A DNA stretch of 64,000 bases from CADEDH01 sp050330635 (GTDB taxonomy: Bacteria; Actinomycetota; Acidimicrobiia; Acidimicrobiales; SZUA-35): assembly GCA_050330635.1 (NCBI GenBank), contig JBHJNQ010000004.1, forward strand, positions 1 to 64,000. Reading direction: 5' to 3'. Positions 48,802 to 57,800 of this stretch are shown here, piece after piece. The notes under the pieces are model-generated. The model worked only from the letters and a program-made list of their open reading frames with translations. It was not told where the DNA came from and did not search any database. Position 1 is the first letter of the stretch. Every line of letters begins with the position of its first letter. A program made the translations under genes and the position numbers.

Positions 48802-49693
48802 GCCACCGGACCTCGTCGAACCCGCCATCGTCGAGATCCTGGCGCGCTGCACGTTCGACCCCGCCGGCACCCCCGTCGTCTGCGCCGTGTCGGGCGGGGC
48901 CGACTCCCTGGCCCTCCTGGCCCTGGCCGCCGCAGCCGGTTTGCGGGTCACCGCCGTCCACGTCGACCACGGTCTTCGCCCGGGCTCGGCGCTCGAGGCC
49001 GACGTGGTCGCCGCCGCCGCCGCCCGCTTCGGTGCCGACTTCGCCGCCAGGGTCATCGATCTCGACGACGGACCCGACCTCGAGCAGCGGGCCCGCCTGG
49101 CCCGCCGTCAGGTCCTCGGACCGGGTGCCCTCACCGGCCACACGGCCGACGACCAGGCCGAAACGGTCCTGATCAACCTCCTCCGGGGTGCCGGTCCGGC
49201 GGGTCTGGGGGCCATGCGACCCGGCCCCGACAAGCCGCTCCTCGCCCTCCGGCGCACCGAGACCGCCGACCTGTGCCGGCGTCTCGGCCTGACGCCCGTG
49301 GTCGACCCCTCGAACGACGACCGCCGCTTCGTCCGCAACCGGCTCCGCCACGAGGCGATCCCCCTCCTGGCCGACATCGCCGGGCGCGACGTCGTGCCCC
49401 TTCTCACCCGCACGGCGGCGCTGGGGCGATCGGTCGGCGACGACCTCGACGCCCTGGCCGCCAACCTCGACCCGACCGACACGAGGAGCCTGGCCCGTCA
49501 GCCGCCGGCGGTGGCCGTGGCCGCACTCCGCCGGTGGCTGCGCGACGAGCGAGGCCATCCTCCCACCAGCGCCGAACTGGCCCGGGTGCTCGACGTCGTG
49601 CACCATCGCGCCGCCGGCTGTGAGCTGCGGGGAGGGCGGCGGGTGTACCGCAGCGGGGGTGTCCTCCGCCTCGTGCCCCCGGCCGAATCCTGA
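48794..49693 (+). CDS. tilS: tRNA(Ile)-lysidine synthase
   Basis: 299 residues from GTG 48794. PP-loop 'VVCAVSGGADSLALLALA' (SGGxDS), 'VTAVHVDHGLRPGS', 'GHTADDQAETVLINLLRGAGPAGLGAM' and 'PLLALRRTETADLCRRLGLTPVVDPSNDDRRFVRNRLRHEAIPLL' are the full N-terminal catalytic set. The C-terminal part is short, as in actinobacterial enzymes that lack the TilS C-domain. It modifies C34 of tRNA-Ile(CAU) to lysidine and is essential. The usual followers hpt, ftsH and folE are absent here. Confidence 0.93.
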   Translation: MPEPPDLVEPAIVEILARCTFDPAGTPVVCAVSGGADSLALLALAAAAGLRVTAVHVDHGLRPGSALEADVVAAAAARFGADFAARVIDLDDGPDLEQRARLARRQVLGPGALTGHTADDQAETVLINLLRGAGPAGLGAMRPGPDKPLLALRRTETADLCRRLGLTPVVDPSNDDRRFVRNRLRHEAIPLLADIAGRDVVPLLTRTAALGRSVGDDLDALAANLDPTDTRSLARQPPAVAVAALRRWLRDERGHPPTSAELARVLDVVHHRAAGCELRGGRRVYRSGGVLRLVPPAES

Positions 49694-49753
49694 ACCACTG
49701 CCTTGGGCGGGTGCACCCAGGGGCGACGCCGTGGCGCCGCCAGTCCCGGTACG

Positions 49754-49759
49754 TACCAT
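49754..49759 (+). promoter_or_regulatory. -10 element TACCAT of the folP-like gene
   Basis: TACCAT-N8-ATG(49768). It gives the folate cluster its own start independent of tilS. Confidence 0.4.
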
Positions 49760-49767
49760 GTGACTAG

Positions 49768-50544
49768 ATGCCGCCCCGACTCTTCGGAACCCTCGCCGCC
49801 GACGCTCCGACCGTTCCTCCTGCCGACGGCCGAGGGTCCGGGCCTGCGTCATCTGCGGTCGGGGAGCGGGCGGCGGCCATGGTGGCCGATGGTGTCGATG
49901 TCGTCATCGTCGAGGGTCCCACGACGGCCGACGCCGACGACGAGCGCCGGTGGGTGGTGGACGCCGTCGAGATCCTCGCCGGTCGGTGCCGGTCGGCCGT
50001 GCGGACGACCAGACCCGAGGTGGCCCGCGCCGCCGCCGCCGTCGGCGCCGACCTCTTCGACGACCCGAGCGGCGTCCTGGTGATGGCGGCCGCCGTTGCC
50101 GGCGTCGGCCTCATCGTGCATCCGCCGACCGGGCCCCGCCGCCCCGCCGACGGCAACGATGTGGTGACGGCCACGGCGGCGGCGTTGGAGGAGATGGCGG
50201 CCAGGGCCGCAGCGGCCGGGGTGACGGAGATCTGGGTCGATCCTGCGCTCGCCGGTCACGACATCGAACGCGACGTCACCGTCCTGGCCAACCTCGACAT
50301 GATCGTGGCCGCCGGCCGGCCGGTCGTCGTGGACACCGGTCGAACCGACACGGTCGGTCATCTCGTGGCCCGCTCCGACGGGAGCGACGGTCCGGCGCCG
50401 GTCGAGGAGCGCCTGGTGGGGTCGGTGGTGGCCAGCACCCTGGCCGTCGTACTTGGCGCCGACGGGATTCGCGTCCACGATGTACAGGCGGCGCGGCAGG
50501 CCACAACCGTATTCGCAGGCGAGCAGCACCCCAGGAGACCGTGA
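49768..50544 (+). CDS. Divergent dihydropteroate synthase-like protein
   Basis: 258 residues in the place of folP before folB and folK. TIM-barrel traits are visible: 'AAAMVADGVDVVIVEGPTTADADDERRWVVDAVEIL' (where DHPS has DIGGES/STRPG), 'VGADLFDDPSGVLVMAAAVAGVGLIVHPP', 'GVTEIWVDPALAGHDIERDVTVLANLDMIV' (DHPS: DPGIGFGK) and the ending 'VASTLAVVLGADGIRVHDVQAARQATTVF', which is close to DHPS 'GAxIxRVHDVxxxxxA'. The catalytic pterin- and pABA-binding residues are poorly kept: GG of the first motif and the K of GFGK are missing. It may bind another pterin or have lost activity. Confidence 0.65.
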   Translation: MPPRLFGTLAADAPTVPPADGRGSGPASSAVGERAAAMVADGVDVVIVEGPTTADADDERRWVVDAVEILAGRCRSAVRTTRPEVARAAAAVGADLFDDPSGVLVMAAAVAGVGLIVHPPTGPRRPADGNDVVTATAAALEEMAARAAAAGVTEIWVDPALAGHDIERDVTVLANLDMIVAAGRPVVVDTGRTDTVGHLVARSDGSDGPAPVEERLVGSVVASTLAVVLGADGIRVHDVQAARQATTVFAGEQHPRRP

Positions 50545-51095
50545 TGGCGAAAGGCAAGTGGGCACAGGGCATCCAGCCCCGTCAGTTCCACTGGATCATC
50601 CAGGACCGGCTCGCCCTGTGCGAGCGGCCCGGAGGGTACGGCCAGAACCATCGACGCGTCCGCCGCCAGGAGGAGGTGATCTGGATACGGGAGAACGGCT
50701 TCTCGTACGTCATCTCCCTCATCCCGTCCGACCACAACCTCCACAGCTACGACGAGCTGGGGATGCCGTGGAAGCACTGGCCGTTCGCGCCGTCGACCAA
50801 CCTCGATGCCGCCCTGCCCCAGTTCTACGCCGAGCTGGGCAACCTGCTCGGCGGCGGCAAGCAGCTGCTGGTCCACATGGAGGAGGTCGGCGACCGGATG
50901 GCCGGGTTCATGGCCGGCTACCTGCGATGGACCGGGATGGTGCCGGTCACGTTCGAGGCGATCACCGTTCTCGAGCGGATCCTCGGCCGGCAGATGGGTC
51001 CCACCGGACGGGCCATCGTGGCCGCGGCCGAAACCTCGCTCCGGCCGTCCGGCACCGACACTCCCTGTGGCGCCTCGGGCTCGGCCGGTGGGTGA
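50544..51095 (+). CDS. PTP-fold protein lacking the catalytic cysteine
   Basis: 183 residues from the ATG in GTGATG, overlapping the folP-like stop, with AGGAGA upstream. The arrangement resembles dual-specificity phosphatases: 'EEVIWIRENGFSYVISLIPSDHNLHSYDELGMPWKHWPF' (where DSPs show an acid loop) and 'LVHMEEVGDRMAGFMAGYLRWTGM' in the place of HCxxGxxR. The loop reads H-M-E-E-V-G-D-R-M: Gly and Arg are kept, but the Cys nucleophile is Met. It could be a phospho-ligand-binding pseudophosphatase. Its firm position between folP-like and folB suggests a link with pterin or GTP-derived phosphates, which is inference. Confidence 0.55.
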   Translation: MAKGKWAQGIQPRQFHWIIQDRLALCERPGGYGQNHRRVRRQEEVIWIRENGFSYVISLIPSDHNLHSYDELGMPWKHWPFAPSTNLDAALPQFYAELGNLLGGGKQLLVHMEEVGDRMAGFMAGYLRWTGMVPVTFEAITVLERILGRQMGPTGRAIVAAAETSLRPSGTDTPCGASGSAGG

Positions 51096-51477
51096 CACCG
51101 ACCCGGCCCTCCTCGACCGCATCGAGGTGCGGGGACTCGAGCTGCTCGTCTACTGCGGGGTCCTGCCCGAGGAGCAGGCCCGCCGCCAGCCCTTCCGCCT
51201 CGACCTCGACCTCTATCTCGATCTCGGTCCGGCCGGTCGGTCCGACGACCTGAGCGACACCGCCGACTACGGCGCCATCGCCAACCTCCTGGCCGTCGAG
51301 CTGGGAGCCGACCGCTTCCTGCTGCTTGAACGGATGGCACAGCGGGTGGCGGAGCTGGTGTTGGACACGACCGAGGTGGTGGCGGTCACGGTCACCGTCA
51401 GCAAGATGCGACCCCCGATCCCGGTCCACGTCGACACCACCGGGGTCCGCATCCACCGCCGCCGGGCCGGCGACTAG
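51088..51477 (+). CDS. folB: Dihydroneopterin aldolase
   Basis: 129 residues from the GTG at 51088, overlapping the previous gene by 8 bp. FolB traits: 'DRIEVRGLELLVYCGVLPEEQARRQPFRLDLDLYLDL', 'DDLSDTADYGAIANLL', 'DRFLLLERMAQRVAELVL' (with the Glu and 'LLE' region) and 'VTVTVSKMRPPIPVHVDTTGVRIHR', the Lys being the catalytic lysine (K in SKxxPP). The active-site Glu/Tyr pair of dihydroneopterin aldolases ('Y-GV-EE-') is present as YCGVLPEEQ. It makes 6-hydroxymethyl-dihydropterin for folK. Confidence 0.92.
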   Translation: MGDTDPALLDRIEVRGLELLVYCGVLPEEQARRQPFRLDLDLYLDLGPAGRSDDLSDTADYGAIANLLAVELGADRFLLLERMAQRVAELVLDTTEVVAVTVTVSKMRPPIPVHVDTTGVRIHRRRAGD

Positions 51478-51492
51478 GGCGGGCGACGGACC

Positions 51493-51942
51493 GTGCGGGC
51501 ATTCCTCGGTCTGGGTTCCAACATCGGTGACCGTCGGGAGACGTTGCGACGGGCGGTGGGGGCCATGGCGGAGGTGGTGGCGGTCTCACCCCTCTACGAG
51601 ACGGAGCCGGTCGGCGGACCGGAGCAGGACGCCTACTTCAACGTCGTCGTCGAGCTCGACACCGGCCGTGACCCCCGCCAGCTGCTCGAGCTGTGCCGGA
51701 CCCTGGAGACGGCGGCTCAGCGGCGCCGCACCGTCCGCTGGGGTCCCCGCACCCTCGACGTCGACGTCCTCCTGGCCGCCGACCTCGTCGTCGACCACGA
51801 CGACCTGACCATCCCCCATCCCCGGATGCACCAGCGGAACTTCGTCGTCCGTCCTCTCCTCGATCTCGACCCTCATATCGTGGTCGACGGCTACGACCCC
51901 GACACCGCCTTCGGCCAGGTGACCAACATCGGACCTCTCTGA
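51493..51942 (+). CDS. folK: HPPK, hydroxymethyldihydropterin pyrophosphokinase
   Basis: 149 residues from GTG 51493. Motifs: 'FLGLGSNIGDRRETLRRAV', 'SPLYETEPVGGPEQDAYFNVVVELDT', 'RRTVRWGPRTLDVDVLLAADLVV' (the GPRxxDxDxLL Mg2+ site) and 'IPHPRMHQRNFVVRPLLDLDP'. Full length. It follows folB by 15 bp and completes the folate branch; folE (GTP cyclohydrolase) is not in the window. Confidence 0.95.
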   Translation: MRAFLGLGSNIGDRRETLRRAVGAMAEVVAVSPLYETEPVGGPEQDAYFNVVVELDTGRDPRQLLELCRTLETAAQRRRTVRWGPRTLDVDVLLAADLVVDHDDLTIPHPRMHQRNFVVRPLLDLDPHIVVDGYDPDTAFGQVTNIGPL

Positions 51943-52010
51943 CCCTTCGGCGCTGCGCCGGAGGCATCACGGCGCGGGCGGCGGCGACGGCGGCGGTTGC
52001 CGGCGGCGCC

Positions 52011-53063
52011 TCAGCGACCGATCCGGGGGTCGACGACCAGGAGGAGGGCATCGGCGAAGAGGTTGACGACGCCCACGATGACCGACGTGACGAACAGGGC
52101 GCCGGCCACCGCCGCCACATCGCGACGGCCGATGGCGACCAGCACGTAGTCGCCGAAGCCGGGGATGAGAAAGATCCGCTCGACCACCACGAGGTGGCCG
52201 AGTACGAGCGCCGACTGGGCCCCGATGGCGGCGACCATGGTGGGAGCGGCGGGCCGGAGGGCGTGGGACCGTACGATCCGGAACGGGGTGAGGCCCTTGG
52301 ATCGGGCGAGTTGCACGTGCTCGCTCTGAAGCTGTTGCAGCATCTCGGATCGTAGGAGCACCAGGTAGGTGGCGGCCGTCGTGAGGGCCAGCGTGAACGA
52401 CGGCAACGCCACCGAGGCCAGATGGTCGACCACCCCCCGGCCGAGGGGGACGTAGCGCCCGGTGGGAAAGATCCCTACGCCGATCTCGGCCCCGAAGACG
52501 TTGAGCTCGCCGACCCCGAGGAGGTAGACGAGGATGGGCCCGCTGACGAACGTGGGGGCGGCCAGGCCGAGCAGACCGACGCCCCGGAAGCCGACGTCGG
52601 CCGCCCGGCCCCGGAACCGGGCGCCGAGCATGGCGCCGGGGATGGCGATGACGACGGCCATGACCTGGCTGTAGGCCAGGAGCTGGAGTGAGATGGGGAT
52701 CGTCCGGCTCACGCCCGCCTCGACGGTCTCGCTGTACTGGGTGTCGCCCATCTCGCCGGCGACGACATCGCCGATCCAGGCGATGTAGCGCTCCATCGCC
52801 GCCACCACCCCCGTGTCGTCGAGGCGGGAGGCGTCAGGATAGTTGTGGACGAGGAGCCACACGATGGCCATGGCGAAGAACACCGAGCCGACCACCTGGA
52901 CGACACGGCGGAGCAGGTAGCGGCGTGATCCCCCCGGCAGAGCGGCGAGGGCGAGCGCCGCCACCAGGCCGAGACCGGCGAGCAGCGGTACGCCACCGAC
53001 GGCGACCGCCCCGACGGCGGCGACGATGGCCAGACCGGTGATGGCGACGAGCCGGGGCGTCAC
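52011..53063 (-). CDS. ABC transporter permease, DppB/OppB type, solitary
   Basis: 350 residues from GTG 53063 (longer forms up to 53171 would overlap the nadC promoter). Hydrophobic segments: two N-terminal pairs, then the BPD permease core 'LQLLAYSQVMAVVIAIPGAMLGARFRGRAADVGFRG', 'LASVALPSFTLALTTAATYLVLLRSEMLQQLQSEHVQLARSKGL' (EAA-like loop 'ARSKGLTPFRIVRSHALRPAAPTMVAAIGAQSALVLGHLVVVERIFLIPGFGDY'), which is very typical of DppB. Substrate-binding protein, second permease and ATPase genes are not adjacent, unusual for this family. Peptide or nickel uptake is inferred from family. Confidence 0.82.
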   Translation of the reverse strand: MTPRLVAITGLAIVAAVGAVAVGGVPLLAGLGLVAALALAALPGGSRRYLLRRVVQVVGSVFFAMAIVWLLVHNYPDASRLDDTGVVAAMERYIAWIGDVVAGEMGDTQYSETVEAGVSRTIPISLQLLAYSQVMAVVIAIPGAMLGARFRGRAADVGFRGVGLLGLAAPTFVSGPILVYLLGVGELNVFGAEIGVGIFPTGRYVPLGRGVVDHLASVALPSFTLALTTAATYLVLLRSEMLQQLQSEHVQLARSKGLTPFRIVRSHALRPAAPTMVAAIGAQSALVLGHLVVVERIFLIPGFGDYVLVAIGRRDVAAVAGALFVTSVIVGVVNLFADALLLVVDPRIGR

Positions 53064-53147
53064 CGGGCATCGGGTATCGACATCGGGCCATGATGGCACG
53101 GCCACCCCCTGACGGAGATGGCGGCGACCGCCGGTCCCGCCGCCCAC

Positions 53148-53153
53148 TAGTCT
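53148..53153 (+). promoter_or_regulatory. -10 element TAGTCT of nadC
   Basis: TAGTCT-N8-ATG(53162). Confidence 0.4.
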
Positions 53154-53161
53154 CCAGCCCC

Positions 53162-54043
53162 ATGACGGCAACCCTGCGACCCGATCTCCAGGCCCCGGCG
53201 GCCGACATCCGGTTCCTCGTCGAGCGGGCGCTGGCGGAGGACCTGACCCCTCTCGGCGATCTGACGTCGTCCCTGCTCGATCCGTCCCGCACCGCCACGG
53301 CCACGTTCGGCGCCCGAGCCCCCGGGGTGCTGGCCGGCTGTGCCTGTGTGATCGAGACGTTCCGCGCCGTCGACCCGGCGCTGAGGGTGGAGTGGCACAA
53401 GACCGACGGCGACCGGGTGGAGGCCGGCGAGGCGTTCGGCGTGGCCCGGGGCCCGTTCCCGTCGATGCTGACGGCGGAGCGGACGGCCCTCAACTTCCTC
53501 GGCCACCTGTCGGGGGTGGCCACCAACACCGCCCGGTGGGTGGAGCTGGCCGCCGGTCGGGTGACGGTGTGGGACACCCGCAAGACCCTGCCCGGCTACC
53601 GCTCCCTGCAGAAGGCGGCGGTCAGGGCCGGCGGGGCGGCCAACCACCGCGGCAACCTGTCGGACTGGCTCATGCTCAAGGATAACCACCTCATGGGCAC
53701 CACGATCGCCGACGCCGTCGCCGTGGCCCGCCAGCGGTGGCCGGGCCGCACCATCCACGTCGAGGCCGATCGGGCCGACCAGGTGCGCCAGGCCATCGAG
53801 GCGGGCGCCGACATCATTCTCCTCGACAACTTCACCCCGGACGAGCTGGCCGGCCTCGTGGCCGAGGTCGATGGGTGGGCGGCCACGTCGGGGCGGCCCC
53901 GGCCCCTGTTGGAGGCGTCGGGCGGGATCACCCTCGACACCCTCGACGCCTATGCCGGCACCGGGGTCGACCTGCTGTCGTCGGGGTCGATCACCAACTC
54001 CGTCACCGCCCTCGACATCGGCCTTGACGTCGTACCCGACTGA
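53162..54043 (+). CDS. nadC: Nicotinate-nucleotide pyrophosphorylase (carboxylating)
   Basis: 293 residues. 'DIRFLVERALAEDLTPLGDLTSSLL' at the start, 'PFPSMLTAERTALNFLGHLSGVATNTARWVEL', 'WDTRKTLPGYRSLQKAAVRAGGAANHRGNLSDWLMLKDNHL' (active-site Arg, Lys and His), 'IHVEADRADQVRQAIEAGADIILLDNFTPDEL', 'LLEASGGITLDTLDAYAGTGVDLLSSGSIT'. Converts quinolinate to nicotinate mononucleotide in NAD synthesis. nadA and nadB are not in the window. Confidence 0.95.
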   Translation: MTATLRPDLQAPAADIRFLVERALAEDLTPLGDLTSSLLDPSRTATATFGARAPGVLAGCACVIETFRAVDPALRVEWHKTDGDRVEAGEAFGVARGPFPSMLTAERTALNFLGHLSGVATNTARWVELAAGRVTVWDTRKTLPGYRSLQKAAVRAGGAANHRGNLSDWLMLKDNHLMGTTIADAVAVARQRWPGRTIHVEADRADQVRQAIEAGADIILLDNFTPDELAGLVAEVDGWAATSGRPRPLLEASGGITLDTLDAYAGTGVDLLSSGSITNSVTALDIGLDVVPD

Positions 54044-54092
54044 CACCGACCCAACTCGAGCGCTGCTGTTGCCAATCAACCGTCATCGACGG

Positions 54093-54098
54093 TAGGGT
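54093..54098 (+). promoter_or_regulatory. -10 element of the secretion locus
   Basis: TAGGGT (CGGTAGGGTGACG) between nadC and the WXG-like gene; the leader to 54156 would be about 50 nt. Confidence 0.4.
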
Positions 54099-54155
54099 GA
54101 CGCCCACTCGGAGCCCGGCTCCCGCATCAGGAACACCACCGTGAGGACGGGTTCA

Positions 54156-54827
54156 ATGTCGGAGCACATCATCGGAACGAGCCAAGCCGCCATCGACGGC
54201 TACGAACAACAGGCGCTGCACATCTTCGCCAGGGTCAACGAGCGGATGCAGCAACTCGTGACCAACGCCTTCTCGCTGACCTACGAGGGGCCAGACGCCG
54301 AGACGGTGTTCAATCCGGGCCTGGTCACCCTGGCCACCGAATCGGTGGCCCTGATCGACGCCGCCGTGAGCGCCTTCGCCGGCGCGGTATCGGCGGTGAC
54401 GTCCAACATCTCCCACGCCCTCGGCGCCGGCGACATCGTGTTCGTCTACAAGCCGCCCCCGCTGGCGCTGCCGTCACCGCCCGGGGTGGCGGCCGACGAC
54501 TACCGCATCGACACTGCGGCGTTCGACCGCTTCCTCGCCGGCGACCTCGTCGATGCCCAGACGGCCATCGCCTCGCTCTTCGCCGAGAACCAGGCGGCCT
54601 TCGGCGCCATCCCCCGGGCCACCGCCACCAGCCCCGGATGGTCGGGCGAAGCACGCGACCATGCCCAGAACGTCGTGGTTCCCGCCCAGACCGAGAACCT
54701 CGACAACATCCTCCGCCAGGTCGTGCAGCAGATCACCCAGTTCATGACCGGCGCCAGAGACGGCACGCTCGCCGCCGACCGGGCCGGGGTCGGCGGGTCG
54801 CCGGGCGGGGAGGTCGGCGTCCGCTGA
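54156..54827 (+). CDS. Tandem WXG100-like type VII secretion substrate
   Basis: 223 residues from ATG 54156 (GTG 54141 also in frame). The protein consists of two helical-hairpin halves. The first ('TSQAAIDGYEQQALHIFARVNERMQQLVTNAFSLTYEGPDAETV', then 'ATESVALIDAAVSAFAGAVSAVTSNI') has Y-E-G in place of WXG. The second ('RFLAGDLVDAQTAIASLFAENQAAFGAI' with 'SPGWSGEARDHAQ' and 'LDNILRQVVQQITQFM') has W-S-G. WXG100 proteins are normally about 100 residues and form homo- or heterodimers, so this looks like a built-in dimer. It ends in a Gly-rich tail. It is encoded 25 bp before the EssC-like ATPase, which supports T7SS substrate or chaperone function. Confidence 0.65.
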   Translation: MSEHIIGTSQAAIDGYEQQALHIFARVNERMQQLVTNAFSLTYEGPDAETVFNPGLVTLATESVALIDAAVSAFAGAVSAVTSNISHALGAGDIVFVYKPPPLALPSPPGVAADDYRIDTAAFDRFLAGDLVDAQTAIASLFAENQAAFGAIPRATATSPGWSGEARDHAQNVVVPAQTENLDNILRQVVQQITQFMTGARDGTLAADRAGVGGSPGGEVGVR

Positions 54828-54852
54828 CCGGGCCGGATCGCCAACGCCACCC

Positions 54853-57800
54853 GTGGAGCTGCTGCTCCGGTTGATCGGCGGCCGATCTCCCGGGCCGACC
54901 GTCGTCGACGTCATGGTGAGACTCGAGCCCGAGCACACCGTGGCCGAGCTCGGACGCGCCCTCGGACCATGGTTCTGGCCGGGCGCGGCCGGTGAGGCCA
55001 CCCTGGCTCGGGCCGCCACCGGGGAGATCCTCGACCCGGCCCGCTCGATGGCCGAGATCGGACTGCTGTCGGGCGAGGCGGTCAGGATCGGCAAGCTCCG
55101 CCGCCATCCCTCCACCGGGCTGTCGGACCGGCCCGTCGCCGGCGGGTATCGGGCCGCCTCCCACCCCTCCGACGCCCCGGCGGCCGGTGCCGATCGTCCG
55201 GCGCTGGAGCTCATCGTCCGCTCCGGGCCCGACGTGGGCCGCCGTTGGGTGCTCGACCCGTCGGTCACGCCGCTGCTGGGCCGGGACCGGGGCTGCGCCC
55301 TCGTGTTCGACGACCCCACGGTGGGACGGCGTCACGCCCGTCTGTCGGTCGACGGCACCGGGTGTGTGCTCCGCCCCGGGCCTGAGGCTCCGACACCGCC
55401 AACCGTCGACGGCGTCCCGATTGCGGGACCCCACACGCTCGGTGCCGGCGAACTGGTCCGCCTCGGCGCCACCACGTTCACCGTCGGCCCCCGGCTCGTG
55501 CCGTCCCCGTCGGGGCCCGGGTCGTCGGGCGTCGGCGGCCCTGCCCCCGGGGGGCCGGGTGAGCTCGGCACCGTCGCCTTCCATCGGACGCCGTACTACC
55601 CGACCCCGGTCGAGCAGCGTCGGTTCGATCCGCTGGACGAGATCCCCGACCGTCCCGAACCGATTCGCTTCGCTTACCTGGCGGCACTGGCCCCCCTTGT
55701 CGTCGGCGTGGTGCTGGCCCTCGTCTACTCCCCCCGGTTCCTCCTGTTCGCCGCCCTGTCGCCGGTCGTCGCCATCGCCGGCCACGTCGAGCAGCGCCGG
55801 CGGGCGAGGTCCCGCTACGGGCGTGGGGAAGAGCGCTACCGCCGGCTCCTGGCCCGCCGCCGTCACGAGATCGCCGACGCCCTGGGCCAGGAGCGCCACC
55901 GCCGCCGCTGTAGCGCCCCCGACCTGGCCGAGCTCATCGACCGGGCCCGGAGACGCTCCGTCGAGCTGTGGGTCCGCGACCGGTCGGCCCCGGACTTCCT
56001 CACCCTCCGCCTCGGGCTCGGCGACATCCCGGCCGCCGTCACCGTCACGAGGGAGCGGCGGGGCGACGAACGCCTGCGCGACGAGCTCGAGGCCGAGCTG
56101 GCCGAGCTCGACGTCCTGCGCGACGTACCCGTCACCCTCGACCTCGGCCGCCACCCGGTCGTGGCTCTCGTGGGCCGGGCGGCCGACGTCGGCCCCCTCG
56201 CCGCTTCGCTCGTGTGTCAGGCCGCTTGCCTCCACAGCCCCGAGGATCTCGTCATCGCCTCCATCGGCGCCGGCGGGGCCGGGCCCGAGCGGTGGCTGCG
56301 CTGGCTGCCCCACACCCGGGCCGCCAGCGCCCCCGTCGGGGGTGATCTCGTCACCGGCCGCAGCGATGGTGACACCCTGCTCCGGGCCCTCCTGGCGGCG
56401 GCCGCCGAACGGGTGGATCGGCCCGATCGGACGATCGACCGGCGCTGGCCCCGGCTCCTCCTCGTCGTCGACCGGGCGGCGGAGCCCGATCCCGTCCTGC
56501 TGTCACGACTCCTCGACGTCGGTCCCGCCGCCGGTTTCGTTTTCCTGTGGCTGACCGACGACGCAGGGAGGGTGCCCCGCCAGGCGGTGGCCGTGGTCAC
56601 CTGCGCCTCCCTCGTCGGCGGTGGGAGATCGTTGCTGGCCCCTACCGATCCGGATCTGGCCCCGATCGCGCTCGAGATCGACCGGGCCTCGCCGGCTGCG
56701 GTCGACGACGCCGCCCGCTGCCTGGCCGCCGTGCGCGATGCCTCGTCGGTCACGGGATCGACCATGGTGGCCCGCCTCGTGACCCTCGACGAGACCTTCG
56801 GTCGCGCCGTGACCCCCGACTGGATCGAGCAGCGTTGGCGCCGTTCCCGATCCCACCATCTCCCCGCACCCGTCGGCCGTACGGCCGACGCACCGCTCGT
56901 GCTCGACCTCGTCGAACACGGGCCCCACGGCCTGATCGGCGGCACCAGCGGCTCGGGTAAGAGCGAGCTGCTCTCGGCCCTCGTCGCCGGCCTGGTGGCC
57001 TGCAACCCCCCGCGTGCGGTCAACGTGCTGTTCATCGACTACAAGGGCGGGGCGGCCAGCGACCCGTTCGTGGGCCTGCCCCACACGGTTGGCGTGGTCA
57101 CGAACCTCGATGCCCTCCTGGCCCGGCGCGCCCTCACCTCGCTGCGGGCCGAGCTCGACCGTCGCATGGACCTGCTCCAGGGCCGGGCCAGGGACCTGGC
57201 CGAGATGATCGAGCGGTACCCCGACGAGGCCCCGCCGGCCCTCGTGATCGTGGTCGACGAGTTCGCCACCCTGGTCAAGGAGATCCCCGACTTCGTGACC
57301 GGGGTCGTCGACATCGCCCAGCGGGGCCGCAGCCTCGGCATCCACCTGCTCCTCGCCACCCAACGGCCGTCCGGCGCCGTCAACGACAACATCCTGGCCA
57401 ACACCAACCTGCGCATCAGTCTCCGCATGCTCGACGGCGCCGAGTCCTCGGCGGTCATCGGCACCGCCGATGCCGCGGCCATCCCCAATCCGCTCAAGGG
57501 GCGGGGACTGGCCCGGCTCGGCCCCGGGGAGCTCGTCACCTTCCAGACGGCCTGGACGGCCGCTCCGGTGGCCGCCGATGGTGGGCCCGCCCCGATCGCC
57601 GTCAGCGCCCTCGTCCCCGGCTCGACCGGGCCGCCGGCGACGGTCCGACCCTCCCCGGTGACCGACCCGGCCCCGGCCCCGGCCGAGCGGCCCGAACCGG
57701 CGCGTGACCGTCAACCGGTGGGTGGCACCGGCACCCAGTTGGACGCCCTCCTGGGGGCGGTTCGGATCGCGGCCCGGGCCACCGGCGAGACCCGGGCCCG

